Source: Paraglaciecola sp. MB-3u-78 (GTDB taxonomy: Bacteria; Pseudomonadota; Gammaproteobacteria; Enterobacterales; Alteromonadaceae). Taken from it: a stretch of 64,000 nucleotides of DNA. Location of the stretch: contig NZ_PJCF01000006.1 in NCBI RefSeq assembly GCF_002835935.1, positions 310,001 through 374,000 on the forward strand, written 5' to 3'. Positions 1 to 9,627 of the stretch are shown here, in pieces; within the stretch, counting starts at the first letter, position 1; the number at the start of each line of letters is the position of its first letter. Below the pieces are notes generated by a model, which was given only the letters and a program-made list of their open reading frames with translations, was not told the origin of the DNA and did no database searches. Made by a program: the position numbers and the translations under genes.

Positions 1-521
1 AGGTATTAAGTGTGGTTAATGACCAAGGGTTAACTCAATCATTATTGCATGAAGACCGGCCAACAGAGCGCACCCGACATAGTTTCTATTGGCAAACAAA
101 ATATGCCTTGGATGTTGGTGTAGCTGATGTTTCTTATCGGTACGCCACCGATGACTGGGACGTCTCATCGCATACGATAGATTCTAGATTTCGATTTAAT
201 TTGAGTGATAATACTTATATTCAGCCTCATTTTAGGTATTACCAGCAAAGTGCTGCGGAGTTTTATCAACCATTTCTAATGGAAGGTACAACCCTACCTA
301 CATTTGCCACTGCAGATTATCGTTTAGGCGAAATGACCGCTTACACCTTAGGCATAAAATACGGAATGAAAATGTCTAGTGGTAATGAATGGGCATTTAG
401 GTTGGAATATTATCAGCAAGATCCTAAAAATGCTGGTTTCGACGAGCCCGGTGCTTTACAGCAACTCGACTTATATCCCAGCGTGAAAGCAGTGGTTGCA
501 CAAGTCAGCTATAGCTTTTAA
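1..521 (+). CDS. DUF3570 family outer-membrane protein, C-terminal part
   Basis: The open frame runs in from the left window edge (frame of position 3), so only about the last 172 residues are present. The text is rich in alternating aromatic and polar residues, contains DERTRH-like and YPSVKAVV segments and ends in SYSF, a terminal aromatic typical of outer-membrane beta-barrels. This matches my memory of the C-terminus of DUF3570 proteins, which are often encoded next to an ApbE flavin transferase, as here (28 bp gap to the next start). The biochemical role is unknown; linkage to ApbE suggests an envelope process using a covalently flavinylated partner. The 5' end and any signal peptide lie outside the window. 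Confidence 0.75.
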   Translation, partial: VLSVVNDQGLTQSLLHEDRPTERTRHSFYWQTKYALDVGVADVSYRYATDDWDVSSHTIDSRFRFNLSDNTYIQPHFRYYQQSAAEFYQPFLMEGTTLPTFATADYRLGEMTAYTLGIKYGMKMSSGNEWAFRLEYYQQDPKNAGFDEPGALQQLDLYPSVKAVVAQVSYSF

Positions 522-549
522 AGTAGGATTTTTGCCCTAAGGACTGCCT

Positions 550-1449
550 TTGTCAACAGGCTCTTTTAATTTAGAACAAAAAGGCGACCATATGATTGGT
601 CGCTTTTCTGCTATGGCCAGTCCATGCGAACTTTTGATAGAAACGCAAGACTCTTTGCTTGCCAATCATCTTACCTCCCTTGCCTATAAAGAAACCAAAC
701 GTATAGAACAGAAATTTAGCCGTTATTTACCTAACAACCCTATGGCTAAGATTAATCATAGTATGGGTAAAACGGTGGTTATTGATGAAGAAGTTTTTCG
801 ACTGCTGGAATTTGCTAATAGCTGCTTTGAGTTAAGTGAAGGTATGTTCGATATTACCTCTGGTGTATTACGACGGGCATGGAAATTCGATGGCTCAGAT
901 AAATTACCTACCCCTGAAGCGGTAAAAGCATTAATGCCTTATATCGGTTGGCAAAAAATCAAATATGATCAGTCTTCAATCACACTGGCAAAAGGAATGG
1001 AGTTGGATTTCGGTGGCATAGGCAAAGAATACGCTGTGGATTGTGTCGCCAAGTTATGTAACGAATATACACCAACCATATCAGTAGTAGTGAACTTTGG
1101 TGGTGATATTCAGGTGACCCGCCCACGACAAAATAAGCAGTCATGGCATATCGGTATTGAAAGCCCTGAAGATGAAAGTAAAAAGACCACTCACACCCTG
1201 AAAATCATCAATGGCGGATTAGCCACCAGTGGTGATGCAAAGCGTTATCTATTAAAAGACGCTAAACGTTACAGTCATATCCTTAATCCTGAAACCGGAT
1301 ATCCCATTGAAAAGGCAGCCCGCTCGGTGACTGTTGCTGCCCCCCATTGTATCCAAGCTGGATTGTTAGCAACTATGGCTTTATTAAAGGGCCCTAACGC
1401 AGAAGTATTTTTAGAACAGCAGGATGTCAAGTTTTGGTGTTATCGATAG
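550..1449 (+). CDS. apbE: FAD:protein FMN transferase, ApbE family
   Basis: ApbE enzymes attach FMN from FAD to a threonine of target proteins outside the cytoplasm. The 299-residue frame shows the family order: an N-terminal SAMASPCEL segment (cf. AMGT), the GGIGKEYAVD motif, VNFGGDI, and SGDAKRY followed by HILNPETGYP. The start taken is TTG at 550 with AAGGA 7 nt upstream; ATG at 592 is an alternative and sits closer to the conserved start. No clear lipobox or signal peptide is visible, unlike many ApbE proteins. In the C-terminal metal motif, usually ADALAT, the sequence reads AGLLAT, so the Asp expected to bind magnesium is Gly. It is probably co-transcribed with the DUF3570 gene just upstream. 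Confidence 0.88.
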   Translation: MSTGSFNLEQKGDHMIGRFSAMASPCELLIETQDSLLANHLTSLAYKETKRIEQKFSRYLPNNPMAKINHSMGKTVVIDEEVFRLLEFANSCFELSEGMFDITSGVLRRAWKFDGSDKLPTPEAVKALMPYIGWQKIKYDQSSITLAKGMELDFGGIGKEYAVDCVAKLCNEYTPTISVVVNFGGDIQVTRPRQNKQSWHIGIESPEDESKKTTHTLKIINGGLATSGDAKRYLLKDAKRYSHILNPETGYPIEKAARSVTVAAPHCIQAGLLATMALLKGPNAEVFLEQQDVKFWCYR

Positions 1450-1608
1450 AGTACAGGTGGGTAACTAATCTTATTTCGATAGGTGTGATGCTTGAAGCAG
1501 GTTTTGATTTTATATAACTGAGCTCTATAGGCGATAAACGGTCCTTCAAACGATTGTTTGGGAACTAAATAAAGTAGACTGGTATGTTGAAACGTAAGTT
1601 TACTGACC

Positions 1609-3222
1609 CTGAGGTATCTCCACGAATAATACATAAAAAACAATGAGTTAAAGAAATAAAAATGAACTTTCGTGGTGTTCGCTGATCAGATCAGTTGATT
1701 ACACCTACCAATCAGGAATAAACACCATGAAAGTTAAAAATATTGTAAATGATTTTCTCATCAATTCCAGTCCCATGCACAAAATGAGACGGCTGGCTCT
1801 GGTCGAATGCATCAACAGCATTGTTAATGGCCATTCCCTTACGGTCACGAGTATGGGCGTGGTATTGAGAGCAAGACCTTTGAAAAGCATTCGATCAAAC
1901 GAAGTGACAGACTGTGTTCCAACGACCACCTCCACAGGGAGGGGAGAGAACAGAGATATATGGCGGCATCTGTAAACTCTGGATCCCCGCAAGTGCTCGC
2001 CCTGTTATCCTCGTTGACTGGTCTGATTTAGACGAGTGCAAAAGTGCGTTTCTTATCAGTGCCAGGCTTGCCTGTGATGGCCGTTCAATCACGCTCTATC
2101 TGGAAGTCCATCCGCTGAATAAGAAAGAGAAACCCGCCATCCATAAAGCATTTTTGGCAACACTTGCCAGTCTGCTGCCCGTTCACTGTCGTCCCATTAT
2201 CGTCGCAGATGCGGGCTTCAAGGTACCCTGGCATCAAATGGTATTATCATTGGGATGGGATCATGTTGGCCGGGTCAGAAAACCCAATTTTTACAAAATT
2301 GAGGGTGAGAATAAAGATTGGCAGTCCGTTAATGTGCTTTTCAAACAGGCGACCTCAACTGCGCAGTGCTTCAGGGGGCAACTGACCAGAAGTAACCGTT
2401 TTGACACCACCTTTGTTTTGTACTAGGGGGCAGCCAAAGGCCGGCACAAGCTGACAGCAGAAGGTAATACCAATCCGTATCAAGAGGTGCCGTTCAAAAC
2501 ATTCACAGCAGCAAGCAACTGGCGGTAGCGAGCCATGGCTGCTTACCAGCTCACTGCCTGTGACGAGTCAACTTGCCAAGCAGGTGGTCAATATATATTC
2601 GAGCAGAATGCAGATTGAAGAGGGGTATAGAGATATGAAAAGCAAGCTCTATGGCTTGGGCTTTAATGAAAGCGAAAGTTACAAAATAAGAAGAATAGAG
2701 ATACTTATGTTGGTCGCAGTACTAGCCGCAATGTTGCTGATACTGATTGGAGCCGCAGCCGAGCAGGCGGACTACGCCCGACACTTTCAGGCTAATACCA
2801 TTAAAAGCGCAGGGTTATTTCGCTTCAGTATCTGGGACTCAGGATGATTGCCAATCCCCATCTGGCTTTAGAGCAGGAGCATTTCGTCAAGGCCGCCATG
2901 TATATGAAATACATGATCGCCCAGGCAGATAATGGGTTTTAATCAATCTTCCTATTACATCAGTAAAATTAGATAGAACTCAAAAAACAATCAAACGTAC
3001 CTGAATATTCAGGCTGCCTATTCGTGCGCACGATAGGCAATATTAGGCAAAATTTAGAGGAGACATCACTAAAATGACATAAAAACAGTTCAACTAAAGG
3101 AAAGCTGAGGTTGTTCATTTTTACGACCCATTTCGCACCCATATAATCCCTTATTTTTTAAAAAATAGAGGGGAATTAGGGCGGAATGCCCTGAAACCAT
3201 GTTATTCGTGGGGATACCTCAG
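1609..3222 (+). mobile_element. Decayed IS4-family insertion sequence
   Basis: Near-perfect 21-bp inverted repeats lie at 1609-1629 (beginning CTGAGGTATC) and 3202-3222 (ending GGGATACCTCAG), with one mismatch. They enclose a broken IS4-type transposase gene, giving an element of about 1.6 kb. No convincing target duplication is seen next to the repeats, which fits an old insertion. The element separates the apbE gene from the end of the tldD operon. Confidence 0.7.
1727..2935 (+). pseudogene. IS4-family transposase, inactivated
   Basis: Translated pieces in several frames line up as one IS4-type transposase. MKVKNIVNDFLINSSPMHKMRR begins at 1727. The frame is lost near 1857, where MGRGIES is expected but a base is missing. 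The next piece carries LWIPASARPVILVDWSDLDE, including a probable catalytic Asp, and runs to a TAG at 2424-2426 in the middle of conserved text. After another shift near 2530 a piece with YSSRMQIEEGYRDMKS, holding the catalytic Glu region, ends at 2847. At least two frameshifts and one nonsense mutation make the enzyme non-functional. Confidence 0.85.
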
Positions 3223-3417
3223 ACTTAAACCCCAAAAACTACTGTTTGTGTTTGGCTTCATTTAATGCTCGTTGGTGTCGCTACGCTAGGCCTTTATCTT
3301 AAATGTAAGTAGCTTCTTCCCTTATCCCCTAATGCTGCTGCGTTGTTGGCTGCGCTCACCCACTTTTATCGCCAAGCATTTCACTTAGTACACCTAAGCT
3401 CTTGGGGCTGAGTAAAG
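2936..3417. other. Gene-free interval between IS remnant and tldD
   Basis: The left part is the non-coding right end of the IS4-family remnant up to its inverted repeat at 3202-3222. The rest is downstream of tldD. I see no gene, RNA structure or clear terminator here. Confidence 0.5.
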
Positions 3418-4860
3418 TTAAGCTGTACCACCGACAGTTAACTCATCTACTTTAAGGGTGGGTTGACCCACACCTACGGGCAAACTTTGCCCGTCCTTAC
3501 CGCACACACCTACTCCTTTATCTAAGGCTAAGTCATTACCTATCATAGAAATCTTTTGCATGGCTTCTGGGCCATTGCCAATTAAGGTGGCGCCTTTGAT
3601 AGGAGTGGTGATTTTACCTTTTTCGATTAAGTAGGCTTCGGATGTAGAAAATACAAATTTGCCTGAGGTGATATCAACCTGACCACCACCAAAGTTAGGT
3701 GCGTAAATGCCCTTGTCTATAGATGCAATGATCGCTTCTGGTGCAAACTCACCGCCTAACATATAGGTATTGGTCATACGTGGCATAGGCAAATGAGCAT
3801 AAGATTCACGTCGGCCATTACCTGTTGGGGCAACACCCATCAAGCGCGCGTTGAGTTTGTCTTGCATGTAACCTTTAAGAATACCGTCTTCGATTAATAC
3901 ATTGTGTTGAGTCGGTGTGCCTTCGTCATCGACACTGAGAGAACCGCGTCTATTGGCTAATGTACCATCATCAACAACTGTGCAGCCTTTGGCTGCGACT
4001 TGTTCACCGATACGACCACTGAAAGTAGATGCGCCTTTACGGTTGAAGTCACCTTCTAAACCATGTCCTACTGCTTCATGTAACAATACGCCTGGCCAAC
4101 CACTTCCTAACACAACTGGCATTTTCCCTGCTGGGGCTGGCACAGCTTGAATATTCACTCTTGCCATATGAATGGCTTCATCAGCTATTTGTTGATAGCG
4201 GGGGCGACCAGCGTCATCCGCGACAAAATAATCATAGGCATAGCGTCCACCGGCACCTGAACTGCCTCTTTCTCGGCGTCCGTCTTTTTCCATCAATACT
4301 GAACAGTTGAAACGGATAAGTGGGCGAATATCGGTACAAAAGGTGCCGTCTGTGGCCGCTATTAAGATTTCCTCATATACTCCGCTAATACTAATAACCA
4401 CTTGACTCAGGGCACTTTCCTGCTTGCGGATGTATTCATTTGCCGCTCGCAATAGCGCTATTTTTTCTTGTTCTTGCATACCCAAAAGTGGATTTTCATC
4501 ATGATATCGGCTGGCAGGGGTACTTTGTTTGAGTGACGCGACTTTATGTTTGCCACCTGACTTTGAAATACTGCGTGAGGCTATTGCCGCTTTCATTAAA
4601 GCTTCTGGGGATATTTCATCAGAATAAGCAAAGCCGGTTTTTTCACCGCTAACGGCACGAACACCCACACCGCGCTCAATATTGTAACTACCTTCTTTAA
4701 TAATACCGTCTTCTAGTACCCAGGTTTCGTGTTGACTTGACTGAAAATACAAATCAGCAAAATCGTTGTCATGTTGATATATGGCGTCTAGCGCTGTCTC
4801 TAATGTGGCGCGGGTTAGATTCGATGCATCTAGTAAGTTTTCTTCTACCAAATTAGACAA
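3418..4860 (-). CDS. tldD: Metalloprotease TldD
   Basis: TldD forms a heterodimeric zinc protease with TldE (PmbA); in other bacteria it acts in microcin maturation and CcdA antitoxin decay. The protein carries the metal motif HEAVGH at about residues 261-266 and glycine-rich C-terminal text ([12 protein letters not shown]) typical of the family. The frame is open further upstream, but I place the start at TTG 4860 because an AGGAG ribosome site lies 5 nt before it and the resulting 480 residues match the usual length (about 481). The start overlaps the end of the nitrilase gene by 8 nt, so translation is probably coupled. It is the last gene of the mreB operon. No pmbA/tldE gene is in the window. 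Confidence 0.93.
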   Translation of the reverse strand: MSNLVEENLLDASNLTRATLETALDAIYQHDNDFADLYFQSSQHETWVLEDGIIKEGSYNIERGVGVRAVSGEKTGFAYSDEISPEALMKAAIASRSISKSGGKHKVASLKQSTPASRYHDENPLLGMQEQEKIALLRAANEYIRKQESALSQVVISISGVYEEILIAATDGTFCTDIRPLIRFNCSVLMEKDGRRERGSSGAGGRYAYDYFVADDAGRPRYQQIADEAIHMARVNIQAVPAPAGKMPVVLGSGWPGVLLHEAVGHGLEGDFNRKGASTFSGRIGEQVAAKGCTVVDDGTLANRRGSLSVDDEGTPTQHNVLIEDGILKGYMQDKLNARLMGVAPTGNGRRESYAHLPMPRMTNTYMLGGEFAPEAIIASIDKGIYAPNFGGGQVDITSGKFVFSTSEAYLIEKGKITTPIKGATLIGNGPEAMQKISMIGNDLALDKGVGVCGKDGQSLPVGVGQPTLKVDELTVGGTA

Positions 4861-5692
4861 GGTGACTCCTGAATTTGTTGTGCTGATAAACGGGCATTTT
4901 AGTGCGGATATCAGCGAGTAATTGATGATCAATTTGGGCATGTATCATGCCGGTATCATGGGGTAATTCAAGTAACGTATCGCCCCAAGGTGAGATGATA
5001 CAGGAGTGACCATAAGTTTGTCGCTTATTCCTATGTTCACCGGTTTGATTAGCGGCAACGATATAACACTGATTTTCTATAGCCCGGGCCCTGAGCAATG
5101 AATGCCAGTGAGCTTTCCCCGTTTTTTGAGTAAAAGCAGCGGGTAAGGCCAATACGTCGAGCGGTGCAATCTGATTCATGGCTGCGAACATGCCAGCAAA
5201 ACGAATGTCGTAACAAACAGCTAGGCCAAGGTTACCAAAGGGGGTCTGAGTGACGATTACTGTATTGCCCGCCTGAGTAAGGCGAGACTCCAGATATGTG
5301 CCAGTATTGTCTGCCACTTGCACATCGAAGAGGTGGATTTTTTGATACTCTTCGACCATCTCCCCTTGGTCATTAATTAATAAACAAGATGCAGTGAATT
5401 TATCGGCGGATGCACATAAAATTGGCAAGCTGCCCGCCACTAACCAGATATCATATTGTTTAGCAAATTGCTTAAGCTTGTGTTGAATGGGGCCTAGGTG
5501 CAAGTCTTCTGCGATATCCAGCATTAATTTGTCACCACCTCCAAAACAAGCAAAACATTCTGGTAATACCACCAAACAGGGTCTTTGTGTGGGCAATAAT
5601 TTGAGCTGCTGTTCTACAAACAAAAGGTTATCTTCAACTTGGGGTGAAGATGTCATTTGAATTGCTACAATATTTGGGCATACATTAGCCAC
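4853..5692 (-). CDS. Carbon-nitrogen hydrolase (nitrilase family), deaminated-glutathione amidase-like
   Basis: This 279-residue protein has the nitrilase catalytic triad: Glu45 (VLPECF), Lys118 (YQKIHLFD) and Cys160 (LAVCYDIRF). The text fits the Nit1/NitB branch, which repairs deaminated glutathione, although other omega-amidase activities cannot be excluded. The start is GTG at 5692. It overlaps yhdP upstream by 8 nt and tldD downstream by 8 nt, so it sits inside a tightly coupled operon. A cytoplasmic enzyme is expected; no signal peptide is visible. Confidence 0.88.
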   Translation of the reverse strand: MANVCPNIVAIQMTSSPQVEDNLLFVEQQLKLLPTQRPCLVVLPECFACFGGGDKLMLDIAEDLHLGPIQHKLKQFAKQYDIWLVAGSLPILCASADKFTASCLLINDQGEMVEEYQKIHLFDVQVADNTGTYLESRLTQAGNTVIVTQTPFGNLGLAVCYDIRFAGMFAAMNQIAPLDVLALPAAFTQKTGKAHWHSLLRARAIENQCYIVAANQTGEHRNKRQTYGHSCIISPWGDTLLELPHDTGMIHAQIDHQLLADIRTKMPVYQHNKFRSHLV

Positions 5693-8600
5693 TTACTGGT
5701 ACCTCATCAGGTAATTTTATATTAACCGGTGTGTCTAACTGTCGGTCTATAGACGGGGGTATTTCTAATTTAGGCTCTGGATTTGCCCGGGCTGGTAACG
5801 ATACTTCTTTACTATCGCGACCTAACTCTGTGAGTTGTGGATCGTCTAAGGTGCCAGTGAGTGAAAACTTGATATTAGAAATCACTTTTGCTGAAGTTAA
5901 CATTTGATCCAGCGCAAGTGCTGCCAATGCTGTAGCTGGATTAACCATCCATGCAACTATTACCGGTAAGCTGGATGTCACATTTGGGGCGAACTCGATT
6001 TGGTAATTAACTTGCTGGGCGTTTAAGTCGGTGTAACCTTTCATGGTGATTTCGCCAGCCCCTCCATCCACTAAGGTATCTTGGGTATAAGCAGTGCCAT
6101 TTTCTAGCTGAAAACTGCCGTTAATTTTGTCGTAGAAAAAACCTTTGGCAAAGATGTCTCTAAAATCAAGCTGCAGTTTGCGGACCAAGGAGTCAAGGCT
6201 AAGCAGGCTGAATATTCGTGAGCCTTGATCACTTACTTCAGTCAAATAGCCATCTGATAGACGCCAGTCTATATGACCATTCAGTGTCTCAAAGTTGAAT
6301 TCGTAAGGTGCGCGCTTCCAACTTAAATCAAATTGGGAACTGGCTTTTGAGTCCTTGATCCCTGAATCTAATTTAAGACCTTTGAGAAATGCACCAAAGT
6401 CTGAGCTACTAAACTCACCTTTTAAACGGGTACTGCTTTGGCCGTTGGTTAAAAACCAGTCTCCTGAGCCATAAAACAGACCATGAGCATTATTTAAGCG
6501 CACCTGATCTATCTTCATACCTGTGGCAGACCGAGACAGGTCAAAATCAATTTTGCCTAAGTCCTTCTCCAGAAAACGACAGCGGATACAAGAAAAGCTA
6601 ACAGGCGGTAAGGTATCAATGTTGGCAGCAAACTGCATAGGCCCAGCAGATAGCGTCTCGTCATTATTAGATTGGGGGTCCTGCCATTTGGTGAACTCAA
6701 TAAAATCAGCGTTAATCTCCACACCTTTTTTTAACCAATCTTTATATAGAGCCACTTCCATCCGTGTTTCTTTGGCATTGATATCAAAAAGCCAACTGTC
6801 ACTGGTATTTTTGGCTACTACCTCTAACCCCGTAAGCCGTTGTGATGCGAACAGAGCGTTGTCTGCTTGGATAAAAATACGTTTCGGTGCCTTGAGTAAT
6901 GGTTTGTCGTTGTTATCAGGAAGGTCATTGATAAGAGTATTAACGGCCTCATACCATTCGCTAACATCTAAGTCTAACAAATTGGCAGAAACACTAAAAC
7001 CTAAGCCCATGCCCATCAAATTTGATTGGCCAATGGCTAAGTGAGCTCGAGAAAACTGCATATCTTGATGGGGTAAATTTCCGTTAAATTCAACGTCCTG
7101 TCCCAGGGTGACTTTGATGGATGAGGCTTGCTCATTACCTTGACTGGTGACTAATAGGGGTAATGCTTGTTCTGAGGTCTTAGCAAATGGTGCGGGTAAT
7201 ACCGAGTTTAGCTGGGTGAGTTCACTGAATATTTTTGCGGAGTATTCGTAGCCTTGACTGGGTAGCGTTAGGGCAATGTCTGCGGTCCAGTTGCTGCTTC
7301 CAGATAGGTATTTAGTTAAGCCATCAGAAAATGATTCAAGCAGAGGTGTAACCTGCCAATTTCCCTTAATATTAATATCTGTTTGATAACCTTTATCCTC
7401 CTGGGCACCAGTTAAACTAAGGTTTATAGGTTGTTTTAACAATTGCGCCTTAAGACCACTTGCTGTTATTTTATTGTTGATAAAACTGACTGTGCCATTA
7501 GTGCGCTCCATTAAAATATCTAAGCTAGGTAGTTCAACCTTATTATTTGTTAATAATACTTTGCCTTTTGCAACCAATTCTTCACCAGACAGAGGAATGT
7601 ACAGATTTAATTGTGTTTTTAACAACCCACTCACTTTGATTTGTTGTAAGGTTTTACCAAGCGTATCCGCAAGGTTACTTTGCAGCATCAAATCAGTCAC
7701 TTGTTGCCCATTGGCTTGGGCATTTGTATCTATATTTAAAACAGCATTGGCTGCCAATTCGGGAATTGTTGCCGATAAGTCAGCTAGCTCTACATCGAGT
7801 AATCGCCCTTTTTGGCTGGTCATGGTCAAACTTTTGTTTTCGAATAGTAACTTGACATCAAAATCCCTCAATGCCGGCCATTGTGGGGAAAATTTCAACT
7901 TCCCATCAGCCACTTGTACTTTTGCCTGGAAAACCCCTTGGCCTTGCTCAAAAGGAAAATCGTTGACCGTACCATGCCATAATAATTGGGCACTTTTTAT
8001 TTGCCCTTGTTGTAAACATTCGACTAGATAATTTTTAGTACTCACACCCATAAGTTCTGTGGGATAAATTTGTGATAACTGTGGGACATCGATGGCTTCA
8101 ATGTTTGTCGATAAAGATAAGAAATTATCGATGCTGCGATAATAAACATTGGGCCGTAAACTAATAAGGTCGCTTTTAAATAACGTATTTTCAGCCAGAA
8201 TACTGATGTTTTTTTCAGAGGTTTGAATATACAAATCAGCGTAAAAACGCTGGTAGTCAATATTGTCTGGTAACAACCGATTGATCGACAGTTGTCCTGA
8301 TTTACCTTTTAATCTTAAGCGCCCATTACCGTTAAACCAATTTAGCTCGGTTGCTAAGCCAGCCATACCGGGAATAAATTTTGCCTGTTGCCACTGTAGA
8401 TCGCTAATTGAGGCCTTAACTGCCAAATCGCCGCTTAGGGTACGATGAATATCTAAAGAGTTTAATGTTGCTTGGGGTTGCAATGATTCAAGTGATTGTA
8501 TTTGGCTAGGCTCCATAGCCAAGGCTAACATGGGTAATACCGACTGCAATTTTATCGGATGGTTATGTTGCAAGGTTAATGCGCCAGTTTGGTCTATCTT

Positions 8601-9623
8601 ACCTAACCAGTTTGATACCAGCACATTGTCATTTATTTGCATGGTCAAATTATTGAGATTAAATAGCCATTCATTATTTACAGGACTGGCATTAATTTGG
8701 CCACCCAGTACTGCAGCCTTGAGGTTGTTTTCTGGGCTAGCATTTTCTGGATTTTGCCAATCAAAGCGACTATTAGACAAATCAAGTTGCACCGACTGTA
8801 GTGATTTATCTTTTATCGTCGCCCACATAACAAAACTACTACGACTCTCAACTAATTTGTTTTTGCTGGGTATCCATTGTTCCACCCAAGGAGATAAGTC
8901 AACTTCTTCACCTTTTGCGAAAAAAGTGCCGTGGAGTTTTTCTTGATTGCCATATAAGTCGAGAACAAAAGAGGTAGAGTTTTTTGCGATTTCTTCTATT
9001 TGCAGCTGACCAACACCTTGGTGATGTTCTTCCTTATTAACCCAAGACACTTGGTCAATGAGTACTACTTGCTGTTGATTATTTTTAGTATTGATAATTA
9101 TTTTGCTTTGACTAATAGAAAACAGCTGCAGTTGTTGTAAAAATAACTTTTCTAATGCCTCCACTAATGGATATTGAGTCTCTTCTTGATCTAAAGAGGC
9201 GATATCAATACTCAATTCCATTTCCCGCAAATCGAACTTCTTTGATTGAATTTGACCGGCTCGTACAGATTGCCAAAAATCAACCTCTATGGCTGTTTCG
9301 GCAATGGTTAGGCTAATGGGGGATGTTGAGTTTTGAATGAATGGGGTGTTTTGAATTAACTGTATATCCCGAAGTATTATTGCGGGCCCTACTCCTTGCC
9401 ATTTTGCACTAATTTCGCCAATTTTTAACTCGGCTCCTACTTGCTCTGATAACCATTGTTCTAGGTAATGTTTTTGATCATTCATATAGGGCAGTGAATA
9501 ACGAACCACACTGAGGGTCACAGCAACCACAACCAAACTCAAAGCAACCAATGCCCAGAGTTTTTTGATCAGATAGGCGGCATAAAATGACACACTTTTA
9601 GTTTTGGTATTGACGTTTTTCAT
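5685..9623 (-). CDS. yhdP: YhdP-family AsmA-like envelope protein
   Basis: This 1312-residue protein has one N-terminal membrane segment (about residues 18-40) followed by a very long periplasmic region rich in beta structure. The C-terminal part carries the DUF3971/AsmA-like text seen in YhdP. YhdP is an AsmA-like repeat protein implicated in phospholipid transport between inner and outer membranes. The length is close to the E. coli protein (about 1266). It lies 4 nt after rng and overlaps the nitrilase gene, matching the rng-yhdP-tldD order of other gammaproteobacteria. Confidence 0.9.
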   Translation of the reverse strand: MKNVNTKTKSVSFYAAYLIKKLWALVALSLVVVAVTLSVVRYSLPYMNDQKHYLEQWLSEQVGAELKIGEISAKWQGVGPAIILRDIQLIQNTPFIQNSTSPISLTIAETAIEVDFWQSVRAGQIQSKKFDLREMELSIDIASLDQEETQYPLVEALEKLFLQQLQLFSISQSKIIINTKNNQQQVVLIDQVSWVNKEEHHQGVGQLQIEEIAKNSTSFVLDLYGNQEKLHGTFFAKGEEVDLSPWVEQWIPSKNKLVESRSSFVMWATIKDKSLQSVQLDLSNSRFDWQNPENASPENNLKAAVLGGQINASPVNNEWLFNLNNLTMQINDNVLVSNWLGKIDQTGALTLQHNHPIKLQSVLPMLALAMEPSQIQSLESLQPQATLNSLDIHRTLSGDLAVKASISDLQWQQAKFIPGMAGLATELNWFNGNGRLRLKGKSGQLSINRLLPDNIDYQRFYADLYIQTSEKNISILAENTLFKSDLISLRPNVYYRSIDNFLSLSTNIEAIDVPQLSQIYPTELMGVSTKNYLVECLQQGQIKSAQLLWHGTVNDFPFEQGQGVFQAKVQVADGKLKFSPQWPALRDFDVKLLFENKSLTMTSQKGRLLDVELADLSATIPELAANAVLNIDTNAQANGQQVTDLMLQSNLADTLGKTLQQIKVSGLLKTQLNLYIPLSGEELVAKGKVLLTNNKVELPSLDILMERTNGTVSFINNKITASGLKAQLLKQPINLSLTGAQEDKGYQTDINIKGNWQVTPLLESFSDGLTKYLSGSSNWTADIALTLPSQGYEYSAKIFSELTQLNSVLPAPFAKTSEQALPLLVTSQGNEQASSIKVTLGQDVEFNGNLPHQDMQFSRAHLAIGQSNLMGMGLGFSVSANLLDLDVSEWYEAVNTLINDLPDNNDKPLLKAPKRIFIQADNALFASQRLTGLEVVAKNTSDSWLFDINAKETRMEVALYKDWLKKGVEINADFIEFTKWQDPQSNNDETLSAGPMQFAANIDTLPPVSFSCIRCRFLEKDLGKIDFDLSRSATGMKIDQVRLNNAHGLFYGSGDWFLTNGQSSTRLKGEFSSSDFGAFLKGLKLDSGIKDSKASSQFDLSWKRAPYEFNFETLNGHIDWRLSDGYLTEVSDQGSRIFSLLSLDSLVRKLQLDFRDIFAKGFFYDKINGSFQLENGTAYTQDTLVDGGAGEITMKGYTDLNAQQVNYQIEFAPNVTSSLPVIVAWMVNPATALAALALDQMLTSAKVISNIKFSLTGTLDDPQLTELGRDSKEVSLPARANPEPKLEIPPSIDRQLDTPVNIKLPDEVPVSG

Positions 9624-9627
9624 CTAC

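Noticed and set aside
1440-1643. Leftward 67-residue frame after apbE
   Set aside because: No family text, no ribosome site, and it overlaps the apbE end and the IS inverted repeat.
6523-8946. Several long rightward frames opposite yhdP
   Set aside because: They are shadows on the opposite strand of an unbroken 1312-residue gene with clear family text.
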